The translations under genes were made by a program, and so were the position numbers. Below are positions 36,641 to 47,090 of a DNA stretch of 64,000 nucleotides, piece by piece. Under the pieces are notes generated by a model. That model was not told the origin of the DNA. It saw only the letters and a program-made list of their open reading frames with translations, and did no database searches. Positions within the stretch are counted from its first letter, which is position 1. The number at the start of each line of letters is the position of its first letter. Source of the DNA: Trichuris trichiura (taxonomy: Eukaryota; Nematoda; Enoplea; Trichinellida; Trichuridae); the NCBI GenBank assembly GCA_037903355.1, contig JBAJFE010000026.1, positions 4,464,001 through 4,528,000 on the forward strand. Reading direction: 5' to 3'.

Positions 36641-38636
36641 TGGAACATGCAAAAATAAATGGAGACGGTTGGTACTGATTCCTCGGCAGCGTTGCGTTTT
36701 TGATTGTCACTATTGCTTCCCGCCGGCACAGATTGAAATTAAAGTAACGATTCGCTGCTTTATGCAGTCTTCAAGAAAAATCTGCTGGGCTTTGTTTTTC
36801 AGAGCCTTGAAAACATACAGTATGCAAAAAACAAAGAATCAAATGCAGGTTCCTCCTGAATATGAGCCGATCACTATCGCTCTCTTACTGGTAGACATGT
36901 TGGCCGTCCTGTTAGGCCCTTAGGTAAGCCTAAGCTTAAGCGTAGGGCATACACTTCGCTTCGAATCTTGGCAAGTGTAAAACAGGATGACCAGCAATGA
37001 AAACTTATTGCAGCCAACTACTAACTGACTGTAAGTTATCCGGCTGTCTATTATGTCCTTAGCGGAGGTTAAACGCAGTCATACTTGGTCTTAGGCACAG
37101 GTAAGGATGGAACAGGATGGCGAGCATCTTGGGGAATGAAGGTGCATTCCACTGCTTACTGTCTGTAGGTTGCTGTGTTAACGGCGCTCCAGGAAACAAG
37201 TGCCAATTACTAGAATTGGGCTAACGGAAAAGTTCTCCGCTTTTTTCCTCACGGTTTAAAAAGATTATCACGGATTAACCGATTTGGCCCTTACAGATAG
37301 GAAATCTGTAGGAAAACCGCGTCGCAGGGTGTGCTTTATTCTCATTTTCGCAAGGGCTAGCGAAAAAATTGTACCCACGAAAGGTCACCAGAGAAGTTGC
37401 ACTATGTTTTGGTCCCATTCTGGCGTTGGGGCCACCGAAAGCCATCGCATGTGCTCTGCATGCGCCGAGGGCGTCTTCAACCTGCGCGCCGTAAAAGGAT
37501 GGTCTGCTAAAGCCTAGCAGCTAGACTCTCACAAGGTGAATTTACATCTCAAATAAGAGGTTTCGTTATTCATCAGGTCTGGATACAGATTCACTGAAGG
37601 CAACACTTGAGAAGAAAAATAATGAGCAAATGACGCGTCATAGTCCTAGTACGAAATAGCTTTGTTGCGTTAATATGCTGGACATGGAGGACACGATTTG
37701 ACATAAATGAAGAAAGTTAGAAGGGTCACCTTCATTACAAAACTTTTCGCGAAACGTCAGATATTTGCAAGGCTGGCTCACCTTATCACTGGAAGCGGGT
37801 TGGATTCTTTATGATGTCCCCAAAAGGACTAGCGATTGACTTCCCTGTAGCTCTGCAGCGGCAACTCAATTTACAACCAGTGAGGAAATGGATGCATTGC
37901 GTCTGATGAAGTTTACATGGCGTCCAGCGTTGGAGGGGGCGCTTTCAGAAAGGTCTCTATTATGGTTTTGTTTACCAATCAACTAGAACGGAGTTAAGTT
38001 GCTCGACGGAACTACGTTTGTTCCGCAGCAGAGTTGAGCGTTCTTCAAATTAAAGATACTCTTCCTTTATCTGAGTGTGATATAGGTTTTTTTTCCAGTC
38101 ACCAATACGTGAAAGCTTTAACCGTATACGAAAAGGGTGAACGTAGCTTTTTGCACTCACCTTTTCCGGTCGTCAGCGTGTTGAAAACTAGCTTGAGACC
38201 TGATAAGTTTTTCACGCCGTGCCATGCGCTCAAAATGAAAAAGCCATAAAAGCCTTGGTTGTAAAGCTAATGTTCTGTTATTAAAGAAATCATACCTTCA
38301 AACACAAATACATGAATATCATTAATACTATCGGCACGCGAGCTGTAATAATTGATTTTAAAATAGCAACTTGGATAGCTGTAATTCGTTTGTAAACATT
38401 CATCGATACAACAGATTTGACAAAGTGGATCACAGGAAAGCGGCTATTCGACAAGACAGCGGTGTATTGTTATGATCGCAGAAGGCGTAGGTACAGAAAC
38501 GGCGGCAACATTTTAATAGGTTAACAGTGCACGCGGACACATTATTGACAGAAACTAAAATTCCACAGTACAATAAGATTTTCGGTAGAGATTCTTTTAC
38601 AAACGCGAACGGCTGCGGAACCACTGATCGCCTTAC
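36641..38636. other. Intergenic DNA, no gene recognised
   Basis: A moderately GC-rich patch at 37280-37520 has open frames on both strands but no recognisable protein. A CCTAAGCTTAAG word at about 36930-36942 matches 47180-47200 and 26.8 kb. A 71-codon frame at 38034-38249 is unassigned. Confidence 0.4.
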
Positions 38637-40099
38637 TCATTGATAGACCAAACTAGCCCAAGCACCTGGATTTGCCTTCTTCAGCTGGATTTCAATTTTG
38701 GATGCATTCAGAACGGCTGAACTAGCTTCTACGTTCACTTCCTATAAAGAAGCCGATCAATCAGAGAAACATTTTCAAAAACAGATGACTTCATAGGCTC
38801 ATGAAAAGCTCTAACGACGAATGATTGCATAGAAAGCTTACTCCCCACAGCGGGATGTCCAGCTCGAAAAATTTTTCACCATAGTCGTATGTAATCTCTG
38901 CCTTCAAATGAACACTGTTAACAGCGATTAGAGACTTTTCAACGACTGTAGCACGAGCGTATATGTTGACGGTAACTTCTTTTCCAGTTTGAAACCAGTC
39001 GTATCGACATGCTGACACGTTCTGCTTGTTGCTCTGAAGAATTTGAACATAGTTATAATGAGGCATGCTTAATAAAACAGAACATTAACATGGCTGAAGT
39101 CGTGATCACCCTTGGTACAACCAGTCTGCTTTAAGAAGTTTCCAAAATCAGTTGTTCCTTTCTTGCAGCAAGACCAGTACTTCAAGCCTTCGTGAAACAC
39201 TGGGATACCAGGATGATAGAGACACTCATCTGAGGCTTCTTTCGACAGCTAGCAAAAATGTATGAAAAAACATTTAGTGATTAAAAAGACTAAACACAAG
39301 ATTTAATCACTTGACCACAACCGGCATTCTTACAAACAGCTTCTTTGTTTGTAATATCACTGGTCACACTATCTTCATTTCCACTAGCTTTCCACCGTTC
39401 CCAAAGGTTTCTAAGTGACTCAGCTACGTTCATCGGAACAGCTTTTAGCTGTTCCATAGTAGCAGGTCGGCGAGCCGCTTCCCTAGGCTTTGCCACGGGG
39501 GTTTCGTACGTAATTACCTAAATCGGTCAAATAGAAACGCTCAAATGTTTTTGATTTACCTCATTTTCGTCTAGTTTTGGGGATCGAGGTTTCTTTTCTT
39601 TCTCCGGCTTATTTGGGTTGTGCGGGCCCTTCGTACAACCCTAAATAATTACGACGTATAAGAAGAGATCCTCGTTCAAGGACTGTCCCGCTTGTCGTAA
39701 GCGTGCTCCTGTAAGAAAAAACGCTATACTGCACCCATTGGTAGAGCGCATTCGTTCTGGTTCACTACAGACACACGCTTAAGGCAAACGGGGAAAGCCG
39801 TGAACAGCTACCACAATGAAGTATCGCTTCGTTACGATAGGTACGGTCTTCAAGTCATAAAAAAAATAAAAAACGTACTTTAATGTTCAAAAATTCCGTG
39901 AAGTCTGTTGTACGCTTTTTGCAGCAGGACCACTGCTTGTACATATCGTGGAAGACCGGTTTACCGGGATGATAAGTGCAGGCGTCTGGAAAGCTAAACC
40001 AATCACCGTCTCATTAGAGTTGGCTGTCTTACCATCTTTATTTGCTTCTGGGTCGAACTGCTGCCCGCAACCGCAATTATAGCAATTTAACAAACTCAT
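38637..40099 (-). CDS. CHORDC1: CHORD and CS domain co-chaperone (CHORDC1/morgana), complete, seven exons
   Basis: Zinc-binding HSP90 co-chaperone. Minus-strand exons: 40099-40033, 39985-39879, 39640-39560, 39517-39311, 39248-39090, 39033-38842 and 38741-38637. They join in phase to 305 residues (human 332). CHORD I (about 5-64) has [36 protein letters not shown] and GCTKGPH. CHORD II (about 148-205) has [32 protein letters not shown] and GCTKGDH. All cysteine and histidine ligands are visible in both. The CS domain (about 217-297) has [25 protein letters not shown] and [19 protein letters not shown]. Introns are 47, 238, 42, 56 and 100 bp plus a 62-bp one between exons 4 and 5. The ATG at 40099 starts right before CHORD I, as in the family. 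Confidence 0.93.
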
Positions 40100-40311
40100 T
40101 CCTTCAACTAAAGCTACAATGCTTAATAGGCACAACTACCGGCAATTGATTCGCAGGATAGCAAACAGTAGCGTTCTTGCTGTCTAGCAAATGTTCAAGT
40201 GATGCTGGTGCACATGCTTGAGCTCTAAATTCAGTCAAAGTTGTGCTGCTGAAAACTCCAGTTTAAACCAAACTTATAACTAAAAGAATGAGAGGAAGCA
40301 TATGCGACTAT

Positions 40312-40509
40312 CTAGTAAAAGTTTAAAGTGTTCGCTATTGAAAGCTCTGCTTTCGTCCCACAAGACTTAGGTTTGATGTTAAGAAACAGTCCAGCCTTAT
40401 TAGGTAGAGCTTGTTTCACGCGGCTGCAGATATTCTTAATAGCACGAACGATATATACTGGTGCTGACTTACAATAGTGAAAAATCACTTTACCTTTACA
40501 AAGAGTCAT
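40312..40509 (-). CDS. Small ORF with a weak selenoprotein H-like (Rdx-fold) resemblance
   Basis: 65 codons from an ATG at 40509, on the same strand as CHORDC1 and about 210 bp upstream of it. The start KGKVIFHYCKSAPVYIVRA resembles the beta-strand plus CxxU loop of selenoprotein W/T/H (Rdx) proteins (HCxSUxVYxRxA), and LNIKPKSCGTKAEL resembles the following NPxKPRRGxFE strand. The second redox position is Ala here, not Sec or Cys. The match is by eye and weak. No downstream exon could be joined. An open stretch at about 40249-40104 (TTLTEFRAQACAP onward) ends 4 nt before the CHORDC1 start and might belong to the same transcript. It may also be chance. Confidence 0.28.
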   Translation of the reverse strand: MTLCKGKVIFHYCKSAPVYIVRAIKNICSRVKQALPNKAGLFLNIKPKSCGTKAELSIANTLNFY

Positions 40510-40999
40510 GTTTTCAACTCCACTTCAGTTGTATTTAAAGCGAATATTGCGGGATCTTATTAAAAATTTTGAAATTTAACGGGACAAATTCCATAAGGAG
40601 AAACAATCGAAATACGAAAGCACATGTTCCCTTACCAAAAAGCTACATTTTCAAAACTTACCGCACACGCTATATTAAGTCTTGTCGCCATAGCCAGTTA
40701 CATTATGCTTCCAACGAGCATTTGGTAGGGACACTTTGACATTTCTTTCTCGTTGGTTACATTCGGCTTTATCACTTCTCTGGCTGGAGTCATTGGCGTA
40801 GCAGTAGGTTTACAGTCATGCTTTCCAAAGCGTTTCAGAAGTTATGCTATGTACGAATCTCGTGATATTGTTACTGTATCTTCGTTTTCATTCTGTGTGT
40901 AACGAGACAGCGCAGGAAACTTTCGCCAACCATGATGGCACAGTCGCAACGATAACCAGAGACCGGTATGCTACATTGCACTCATCCTTGCCCTTTCCG

Positions 41000-41891
41000 A
41001 ATTGGTCGCGGTCGGTTAGCTACGCTACATCCGCTCTTTCCTATCTTGAGCTTGTCCTCGAGCTGCGAAGGGCATGCAGTTACTGAACAACTGAGGAGGA
41101 TTGTTCAATTGCGTAGGCCTTCCTTCTATGTTACGTCTTGGGATATGCGCTGCTGGAGGCGACGGATCTCCTAGCGAGACAGTTCTGTCAGTTTCCGGCA
41201 AATCACAAAGATGAGGCGGCTCTCCAGTATCCTCACCCTGTTCGACTTTTCGAATGCCACTGGCGTAGATGATTTTCGTATGCCCACTGCAATACCAAAT
41301 TTCTAGCGTTACCTGCCCAACGTTCCTGCTTATCCGCCATTTTCTTACCCATCGAGGCTTCAGTTTGGCAGAGTCACATCTGTATAGCCATACTGGATCG
41401 CGAGCTTGCTGCACAGGCTTTGCGGTGTTGTGGGCGTCGTATGCTCGACGTTGCCTTTTTGCTGCTTGCTACATGTGAAATCTAGCCGTGTAATACGTTC
41501 GTTGCATCTGCTCAAACAGTTGGCCGTGTCCCAGTTACCTACGTATATGGAGAGGTCCGTTGGTGGTTGTCTTCAAAACATCAATTCATACGGCGTCAAA
41601 TCTGATGGTGTCGTGTCGAGATGTAATGCAGGCAGGCGCAACAGCAGGGAATAGTCGATCCCACTGTAGGTTTTTGTCCTCTAATGGGAGAAGTATCTAC
41701 AGAACGGTACGATTACTCCTCTCTACGAGCCCATCTCCTTCAGGATGATAGGTGGTAGTTCTTGTTTTCTTTATTCTGAAGGCGCGGCAAACTTTCTTGA
41801 AAAGATTACATTCGAAATTTCTTCCCTTGTCGGTGTGCAAAACTCGCGGGGAACCCATCTGGTAGAACAACTGGATTAACTGTTGAGCCAC
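41000..41891 (-). mobile_element. Ty3/gypsy retrotransposon integrase remnant
   Basis: The minus strand begins MAQQLIQLFYQMGSPRVLHT and continues through DKGRNFECNLF and TTTYHPEGDGLVERSNRTV. This is the integrase core with its second Asp and the catalytic Glu. After frameshifts come a LWDRLFPAV-like block with RHDT, and a DPVWLYRCDSAKLKPRWVRK segment, the family's C-terminal module before the LTR. The zinc-binding N-terminus, reverse transcriptase and LTRs are not visible. Dead 3' fragment, abutting the Tigger element. Confidence 0.78.
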
Positions 41892-41959
41892 AGCGGGTGT
41901 GATTTACTTCCTATGGCCCAATGGTGCAGGAAGTTGCTAGAAGATTCACCGTAGAATTT

Positions 41960-43445
41960 AGGTTCACAGGTTTCCAAGCATGAAGCAGTTGGCTCGAGAA
42001 GTTCAAGCTCCTTCACAAGATCTCCCACAAAATGTTATACGGCGAATCTAATGAAGTACTCTTCAAGGTCCTCGAAAACTTCAACGTGAAGTTTTGTTAT
42101 TTTGCCAGTGTCTTCAAGGAGGAAGACGTTTTCAGTGCTGATGAATGCGGCTTGTTCTTCAAGGCTATGCCTGATAGAAGCCTTGCACTAAAAGGCGACA
42201 AGTGCAAAAGCGGGAAGCTCTCCAAATAACGCTTCACTGCGCTTCCTGGCGCTAGCGTAAGGAGAAGTTGAAGCCATTGGTCACTGGTAAATCAGCGAAA
42301 CCGTAAGCAGTTAAGAACTTGAGGTCTGACGACCTCCCTGTCACTTGGAGATCAAATAAATGCGCCTGGATGACAGCCACCATATTCAAAGAGTGGGTAA
42401 GAAGTGTCGACTGGCAAATAAAGCGAATGAAACGTTCCGTTTTATTGGTAGTAGACAACTGTCTGAGCCATCCCCGCGTGAGGCACCTCACAAACGTCAA
42501 GTGGAAGTTCCTGCCTCTAAACACTACCTCAGAAACTCAGCACTTTGATCAGTGTTTCTCAAGGTCAGGGTCGCTAGGGCCTCCCTGTGAACGTTTCCGA
42601 GCGTTGGGCCCCCTAATCTGGTTAGTCGATTTCGAGCGCGCTGACTGGCTGGATGGGAGGACGGAGAGTAGTCTGGCCGTCATTATGTAGGTACTGCACA
42701 ATATTCTGTGGGGAAAGCGTTTCCCGGATAGTGTGTCGAAGACTTGGTTTCTCACCTCCGAACCGGTTCCTACCCCCATCCCCGCGGTCCTCCCTTCCGG
42801 CCGAGCAGAATTGTGGGGCGCAACAGCACGCAGCTTCCTCTTAGGCGGGAAGCACAATACCTCACCCGCAAACTATACCTTCTTATGCACTTCAACACGA
42901 TCGCCCAGGTGGGGCATGTGCCCCCCACAGCTCAAAAGAGCTCCCCAGGGCCCCCTGGTGGGGCACATGCCCCACCATGAGAATCACTGCTCTAGATGAA
43001 GAATTAAGGCATTTAAAGCGAAATTCAGAACCCAGTTTCTGCAAAGGGTCATTAGCAAAGCAGAAGTCACCAGCTCATCTGTGGGAGCGACTTCGATTGC
43101 TGCGTGCATTGATGCTTTGGACGCTGTACTTTGAATCAATTCTTCCCGGAATGAGGTTCAACCGGAGGCAATAAGGAAGTGCTCAAGGAGAGTTGGATTC
43201 ATCAGAGACCAAGAGAATGACGTTGAGCTCCAAACTAATAGCCCGATTCGCGAGGCAGTGATTGAAGGAGTAGATTTCGAAGACTTCGCTACAATAGATG
43301 ATGAGGTGGCCACTTCTACCGAACCTAACCCACGAGGAATCTTCCAATCTATACTAGCAGAAGAGGGAATGAGCGTAGAAGTAGCGCAGGAGATGATGCA
43401 GAGGAGAAAAGGGACATTGAGACGGAAATGGTACAAAAGCTGAAG
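41960..43445 (+). mobile_element. Tigger/pogo transposase remnant, interrupted by a hAT MITE
   Basis: Plus-strand motifs in order: SSWLEKFKLLHKISHKML-like end of the CENP-B DNA-binding domain; VFSADECGLFFKAMPDRSLA, the first catalytic block (family: NxDETGLFxKxLPDxTLA); DKCKSGKLSK; KCAWMTATIFKEWVRSVDWQ; VLLVVDNCLSHP, the second Asp; and WKFLPLNTTSETQHFDQ, the family's FLPPNTTSxLQPxDQ block. The frame is cut at 42549 by a 440-bp insertion and resumes at 42990 with LDEELRHLK, then a C-terminal region to about 43445 (EAVIEGVDFEDF, EGMSVEVAQEMM). Stops before and after show it was dead or dying before the insertion. Confidence 0.82.
42550..42989. mobile_element. Non-autonomous hAT element (MITE) nested in the Tigger
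   Basis: The left end CAGTGTTTCTCAA (42550-42562) and the right end TGAGAATCACTG (42978-42989, inverse CAGTGATTCTCA) are hAT-type terminal inverted repeats. The flanks ACTTTGAT (42542-42549) and CTCTAGAT (42990-42997) are what is left of an 8-bp target duplication. The interior is GC-richer than its surroundings and has an imperfect palindrome with GGTGGGGCATGTGCCCCCCA and GGTGGGGCACATGCCCCACC at about 42907-42976. No transposase is encoded. Confidence 0.83.
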
Positions 43446-45480
43446 GAGGAGGACGTCGGGCGCATGTTAACGCAGATGAGGTGTTTTACTGCTGAAAAAT
43501 GTTCAGAGATGCTGAGCAGGGTAGCTAGAGCGGAAGCCGTCCTTACCGCTTATGTTTGTAGTAAGTAAGTACAGGCACCAGACTAGAAGTGACACCTTTT
43601 TCAGCAAGCATTGTTGCCCCTAAAAAGTGTGCGCTCCAAACGGTTGCCGATGAACGGTCGTAAAGCTTTACTGTTGATGAGAACAACGGTACAGAAAGGC
43701 ACGTAGGAAAGTCGGAGAAAGCCGGAATGCCTCGTGCTCTGAGCGGCGCGCTTATATAACGTTCTCTGATCTGCGTGTTAGCCAGATGACGGGCACAGGT
43801 CAGGGATCAGCGGTTATCAGGAGTTTTGGTCCGCGGCCGGTGAGGGTGTCCGGCGACGTCGCAAATATTTACGTCCTCGCCAGGGAGAAACGCCCTTCGC
43901 GAACAGGTGGCACCCGCTTTGGGGTCGTGGACGTGCGCAGCCACCGTTACAAAAAGCTTATGCATGATTTTACAACGTTATTTTTATGCACCTCTCCATT
44001 TAATAGACCTCCAATTGATGCTGTACAATAGAATAAAACGCACACAGATGCTAATCTATTCAGCCGAGCCACTTATACCCACAACCTCCATATGTTGACT
44101 GGTTTTTCCCAGTCTGTTGGGTGGTCAACTTACGGAGGTTCAACTGTATTTTCAAAACGTAAAATATTCAAAAAGTGTGATTTCTCCAGGCAACGGGTCA
44201 CTCATTTACTGTCAGTTATACATGCGCATCCATCATCATTTGCAACAGGTGAGAGCGCAAAGGGAAAGACTGCCCTTCGCAAAGGGGGAATCTAGGAATC
44301 CATTAGTCAAGAAAACAACTCAGCTATAATAACTGGTGAGCTCCGCCCCTGAAGAGCCACGCAATAATGCAGCAGCAACAGATTCTACTGCAAACACAAA
44401 AGCATTATTGCAAGGTCATAGATTTGTCCATCGACTTAGAGACTGGTTTACATGTTAACTCGTGTTATTATCAGGCTCAAGGTCAAATGGGGAGGCGTTA
44501 GCCTAACCTCAAGATCCGATGCGGCCTGATTGATCAGACCAGTCCAATTTTGCCAATTTTGAAGCTTTAAGCTTTATTAACAGCTGCATTAGCCTTTATG
44601 AATCAAAGATATTTGAAAATGCAACCGTGACCTTAACAATTATTTTAAAAAATAGTACTTCCCGCTTATACAAAAATGAATCTCAGAGCGAGCATGAAGT
44701 GAGCTCCAGCAGATTACCGCGACAGGCTTGCTAATACGGCTTAGGGCTAAGCTCAGCGAAGATATAGTTAGCCTCGTCCAATGGAAAGGCTGCTAACGCG
44801 ACGTTCGGAGTACCTGCATTTTCGCTGATTTTGCGGTTACAGTAAGACTAGTGTAGTGTAGGTAGTCAACAGGAAAGATCCGGGCCCTTTTAAAAATCAT
44901 AAATTAAAATTTTGTTTTTGCAATGCCAAAACAAAAAGAACTAATCGGGAAACGGGAAAAAGAAAAGTGCACATGCGTTTTCCAAACGATTTGAACTTGC
45001 TCAAACCTATGGAAATGCATTTTTACCTGCGCATTTCGTTTACGTCCGTACCTTGAGTTCCTGATCATAATACGCGAAATTTGTTTAATTAGTTGTCGTT
45101 TAGTCTGTATGAATTTTCAGGCTTGTTTTGCGAGTTGCTTTTTAAACTGTTAATGGCTTTACGAAAGTATAGCTTCCTTCCGTATTAGCCTTATTTCGTA
45201 TGCACTGCATTTCAATCTTCCCATTGGCTTCAGAAGCGCATTACTTCATGTGGCCGTGCACATGGTTGGCAGGGTTTGGACGCGAAGCTTTTGTTTGGAC
45301 GTTTCAGCTTAGCTAAATGTTTAAATTAAAATTTGAGAGTAGTTTAATTTCATAGTCTACCCAGTTTTAAACTTTCACAGTTCACTCGCTGGCGTTTTAA
45401 AATGTAATTTAGGTTTGCGTGCAACATGTAGCAGTTGTCCGACTAATCGACTGTATCTACGATTTTTAAATTAATGCCGC
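43446..45480. other. Intergenic DNA between Tigger and TBCC
   Basis: 43580-44330 has CpG-rich patches and an 81-codon frame (43786-44031) without recognisable motifs. ACGGAGGTTCAACTG near 44134-44148 resembles pogo/Tigger terminal sequence and may be the end of the Tigger above or another copy. The remainder to 45480 is AT-rich with no exon seen and presumably holds the TBCC promoter. Confidence 0.4.
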
Positions 45481-45488
45481 TTTTTCAG
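45481..45488 (+). promoter_or_regulatory. Possible spliced-leader acceptor before TBCC
   Basis: TTTTTCAG ends 6 nt before the ATG at 45495. It has the nematode acceptor consensus and no in-window donor is evident for a cis-intron. It could be a spliced-leader addition site, a cis acceptor for an upstream exon I do not see, or chance. Confidence 0.4.
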
Positions 45489-45494
45489 AATGAT

Positions 45495-46382
45495 ATGAGC
45501 GTAAAAAGTTCGGAAGAAGAAAGTTTCCAGAAACGGTTCTATCATGCAAGAGAACAGCTGGTTAATGATATCGAACAGGCTATTAACGACAAGTGTGCCC
45601 AAGATGAAGCGTTCTTAGCAGACGTTCAGCGTAGATTGCAAGACCTGCGCCTCATGCTGAAAGAAGAAATGTTGGTTATTCCGAAATACGAACTGGCGAA
45701 AGCTCAGAAGGCTCTTACGGACGTGGAAGACTTAATTCGTTGTAGTGTTCTTAAGGTAAATAAGCTAGTGTTCAATGCAGGCAGGGTTGATCAAGTTCAA
45801 CAGAAGCCTAAGAATGATGTCGAACCAAAAGAAAGCGATGAAGCTGATCAGGTTGCACCTGCTAAGCATGCTTTGAACACAGGTGGACCTGCATGTTTAA
45901 GTGATCGTAGCAAAGAAGAGTTCTTACTTGAAAATTTGAAAATTAATCATGTGATGAAACTGACTAGACTTAGCCAGTGTTATGTTCGTTTGGTTTCAGT
46001 GGTGGGTGCTGCTAACTTGAAAGATCTGACTGACTGTACCATTGTGTGCTGTCCTGTGGCTTCTTCAGTTTACGTAGCAAATTGCGAACGTTGTACTTTC
46101 GTAGTAGCTTGTCAGCAGCTGAGAATTCACAATTCCACGAACTGCAAGTTTTATGCTCACGTGACAACTTGCGGAACCGTGGAGAACTGTTCTATGATTG
46201 GAATGGCTCCGTACGAAGTAAGCATGGCGAATAAGAAAGAAAGATTTGAACAAGCCGGTCTCAAAATGCAGGTGAACAATTGGAACGACGTGAAAGACTT
46301 TAATCATCCTTTTTGTGTTGGGCAGTCGCCCAGTTGGTTTATTATTGATGAATCTACTAGAGAAAAATTTGATTTGGACTAG
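45495..46382 (+). CDS. TBCC: Tubulin-binding cofactor C (TBCC), intronless
   Basis: GTPase-activating factor of the tubulin folding pathway; with cofactors D and E it triggers GTP hydrolysis in beta-tubulin and releases native alpha/beta dimers. 295 residues from the ATG at 45495, or 302 from the in-frame ATG at 45474; human TBCC has 346. The N-terminal 90 residues are helical and charged (cofactor C N-terminal domain). A short acidic linker leads to the C-CAP/cofactor C beta-helix at about 150-265. Its repeats include LVSVVGAANLKDLTDC, VYVANCERCTF and KFYAHVTTC. The arginine-finger motif QQLRIHNS (Arg210 in this numbering) is intact. The end NNWNDVKDFNHPF, then SPSWFIID, matches the family's C-terminus. 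I prefer 45495 because TTTTTCAG sits between the two ATGs. Confidence 0.93.
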   Translation: MSVKSSEEESFQKRFYHAREQLVNDIEQAINDKCAQDEAFLADVQRRLQDLRLMLKEEMLVIPKYELAKAQKALTDVEDLIRCSVLKVNKLVFNAGRVDQVQQKPKNDVEPKESDEADQVAPAKHALNTGGPACLSDRSKEEFLLENLKINHVMKLTRLSQCYVRLVSVVGAANLKDLTDCTIVCCPVASSVYVANCERCTFVVACQQLRIHNSTNCKFYAHVTTCGTVENCSMIGMAPYEVSMANKKERFEQAGLKMQVNNWNDVKDFNHPFCVGQSPSWFIIDESTREKFDLD

Positions 46383-46410
46383 ATAAAATTTTATGCGTTA
46401 ATGCTTTAGA

Positions 46411-46536
46411 AGCCACTAGCTGTGCACTCGACGAATATCTTAGAAATCGGTGAAAGAGTACTCGAGACGCTGAAGCAGTTCCACGACAACTTGCCAGAAG
46501 AACCGGCCGAAGTTAAGTTAGCAGAAAATCTATGAC
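46411..46536 (+). other. Open, exon-like stretch just downstream of TBCC
   Basis: After CTTTAG at about 46405-46410 there are 42 sense codons (KPLAVHSTNILEIGERVLET and onward) ending in TGA. The amino-acid content is protein-like, but TBCC already ends at its normal family C-terminus and no donor fits. It may be part of an unrecognised 3' exon, or chance. Confidence 0.2.
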
Positions 46537-46562
46537 ATTTTTTCAATCTATTATGTATGTGT

Positions 46563-46746
46563 TGATTACGAATACAGTACAAACCGTTTATTTACACTTA
46601 ATCCTAAACGAATCTGTCGAAGTTTTTGGAGCCCCATGTGCTCCGATTTGTTATCTTTAAAAACAAAGCACGTGGGGCTCCGAAAACTTCGACAGATTCG
46701 TTTAGGATTAAGTGTAAATAAACGGTTTGTACTGTATCCGTAATTA
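46563..46746. mobile_element. Near-perfect hairpin (foldback MITE) with 79-bp arms
   Basis: Arms 46563-46641 and 46668-46746 are inverted copies with only a few mismatches. Shared words are ACAGTACAAACCGTTTATTT, AATCCTAAACGAATCTGTCG and GGGGCTCC. The loop is about 26 bp. Each arm brings a TTTATT/AATAAA hexamer. The high arm identity suggests a recent insertion. It lies 180 bp past the TBCC stop and may supply that gene's poly(A) signal (AATAAA at about 46716-46722). Confidence 0.85.
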
Positions 46747-46829
46747 GTAAACAGATGAAATTTCAAAACGCCGTTAAAAACTTTCATTTTTGATTATTAT
46801 TGTTCTTGTTATTATAAGTAGAGAACCTC

Positions 46830-46880
46830 CCCGCTTTATAAAAGTTGATGAGGCCTGAGAAGTTCTTCGTAAAGCGAAAA
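46830..46880. repeat. Short inverted repeat with CCGCTTTAT and TTCGTAAAGCG ends
   Basis: CCCCGCTTTATAAAAG at about 46834-46849 and CTTCGTAAAGCG at 46865-46876 face each other. TTCGTAAAGCG also occurs at 14235, 14744 and 32975. It looks like the end sequence of a pogo/Tigger-like or other DNA element. Confidence 0.35.
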
Positions 46881-46979
46881 AGCGATTGAAATTAGTTAAC
46901 ATGAGAGAAGAGTTTTACCGGGCCCAGGCCTAGAAAATAACCTATGAAAAGGGTCTTCTTGAAAAGGGTTCAAAAGAAG

Positions 46980-47090
46980 TTCTCTTTCCTATCCACTGAA
47001 AACAGGTGACGACCTCACCCAAAAGTTCCGCCTACCACAATTTTGTTCTCTGTCATAACGGAACATTTTCGTAACAATAAAATTATACAG
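46980..47090 (+). repeat. Dispersed repeat, copy 1 (second copy at 62385-62490)
   Basis: CACTGAAAACAGGTGACGAC, an AAAAGTTCCGCCTACC-like word, CATAACGGAACATTTTCG and TAACAATAAAATTATACAG in order. The same order occurs at 62385-62490. It resembles the ctgaagacgggt / acccgaaagctcc hairpin motif also seen at 56.7 and 63.6 kb. Confidence 0.6.

Noticed and set aside
36925..36945. Telomere-like TAAGCC/TAAGCT run
   Set aside because: Only two or three imperfect units; similar words at 26.8 and 47.2 kb fit a dispersed repeat better than an interstitial telomere.
39736..39760. tRNA D-arm-like GGTAGAGCGC word
   Set aside because: No T-arm B box or acceptor stem follows; it lies in a CHORDC1 intron on the opposite strand.
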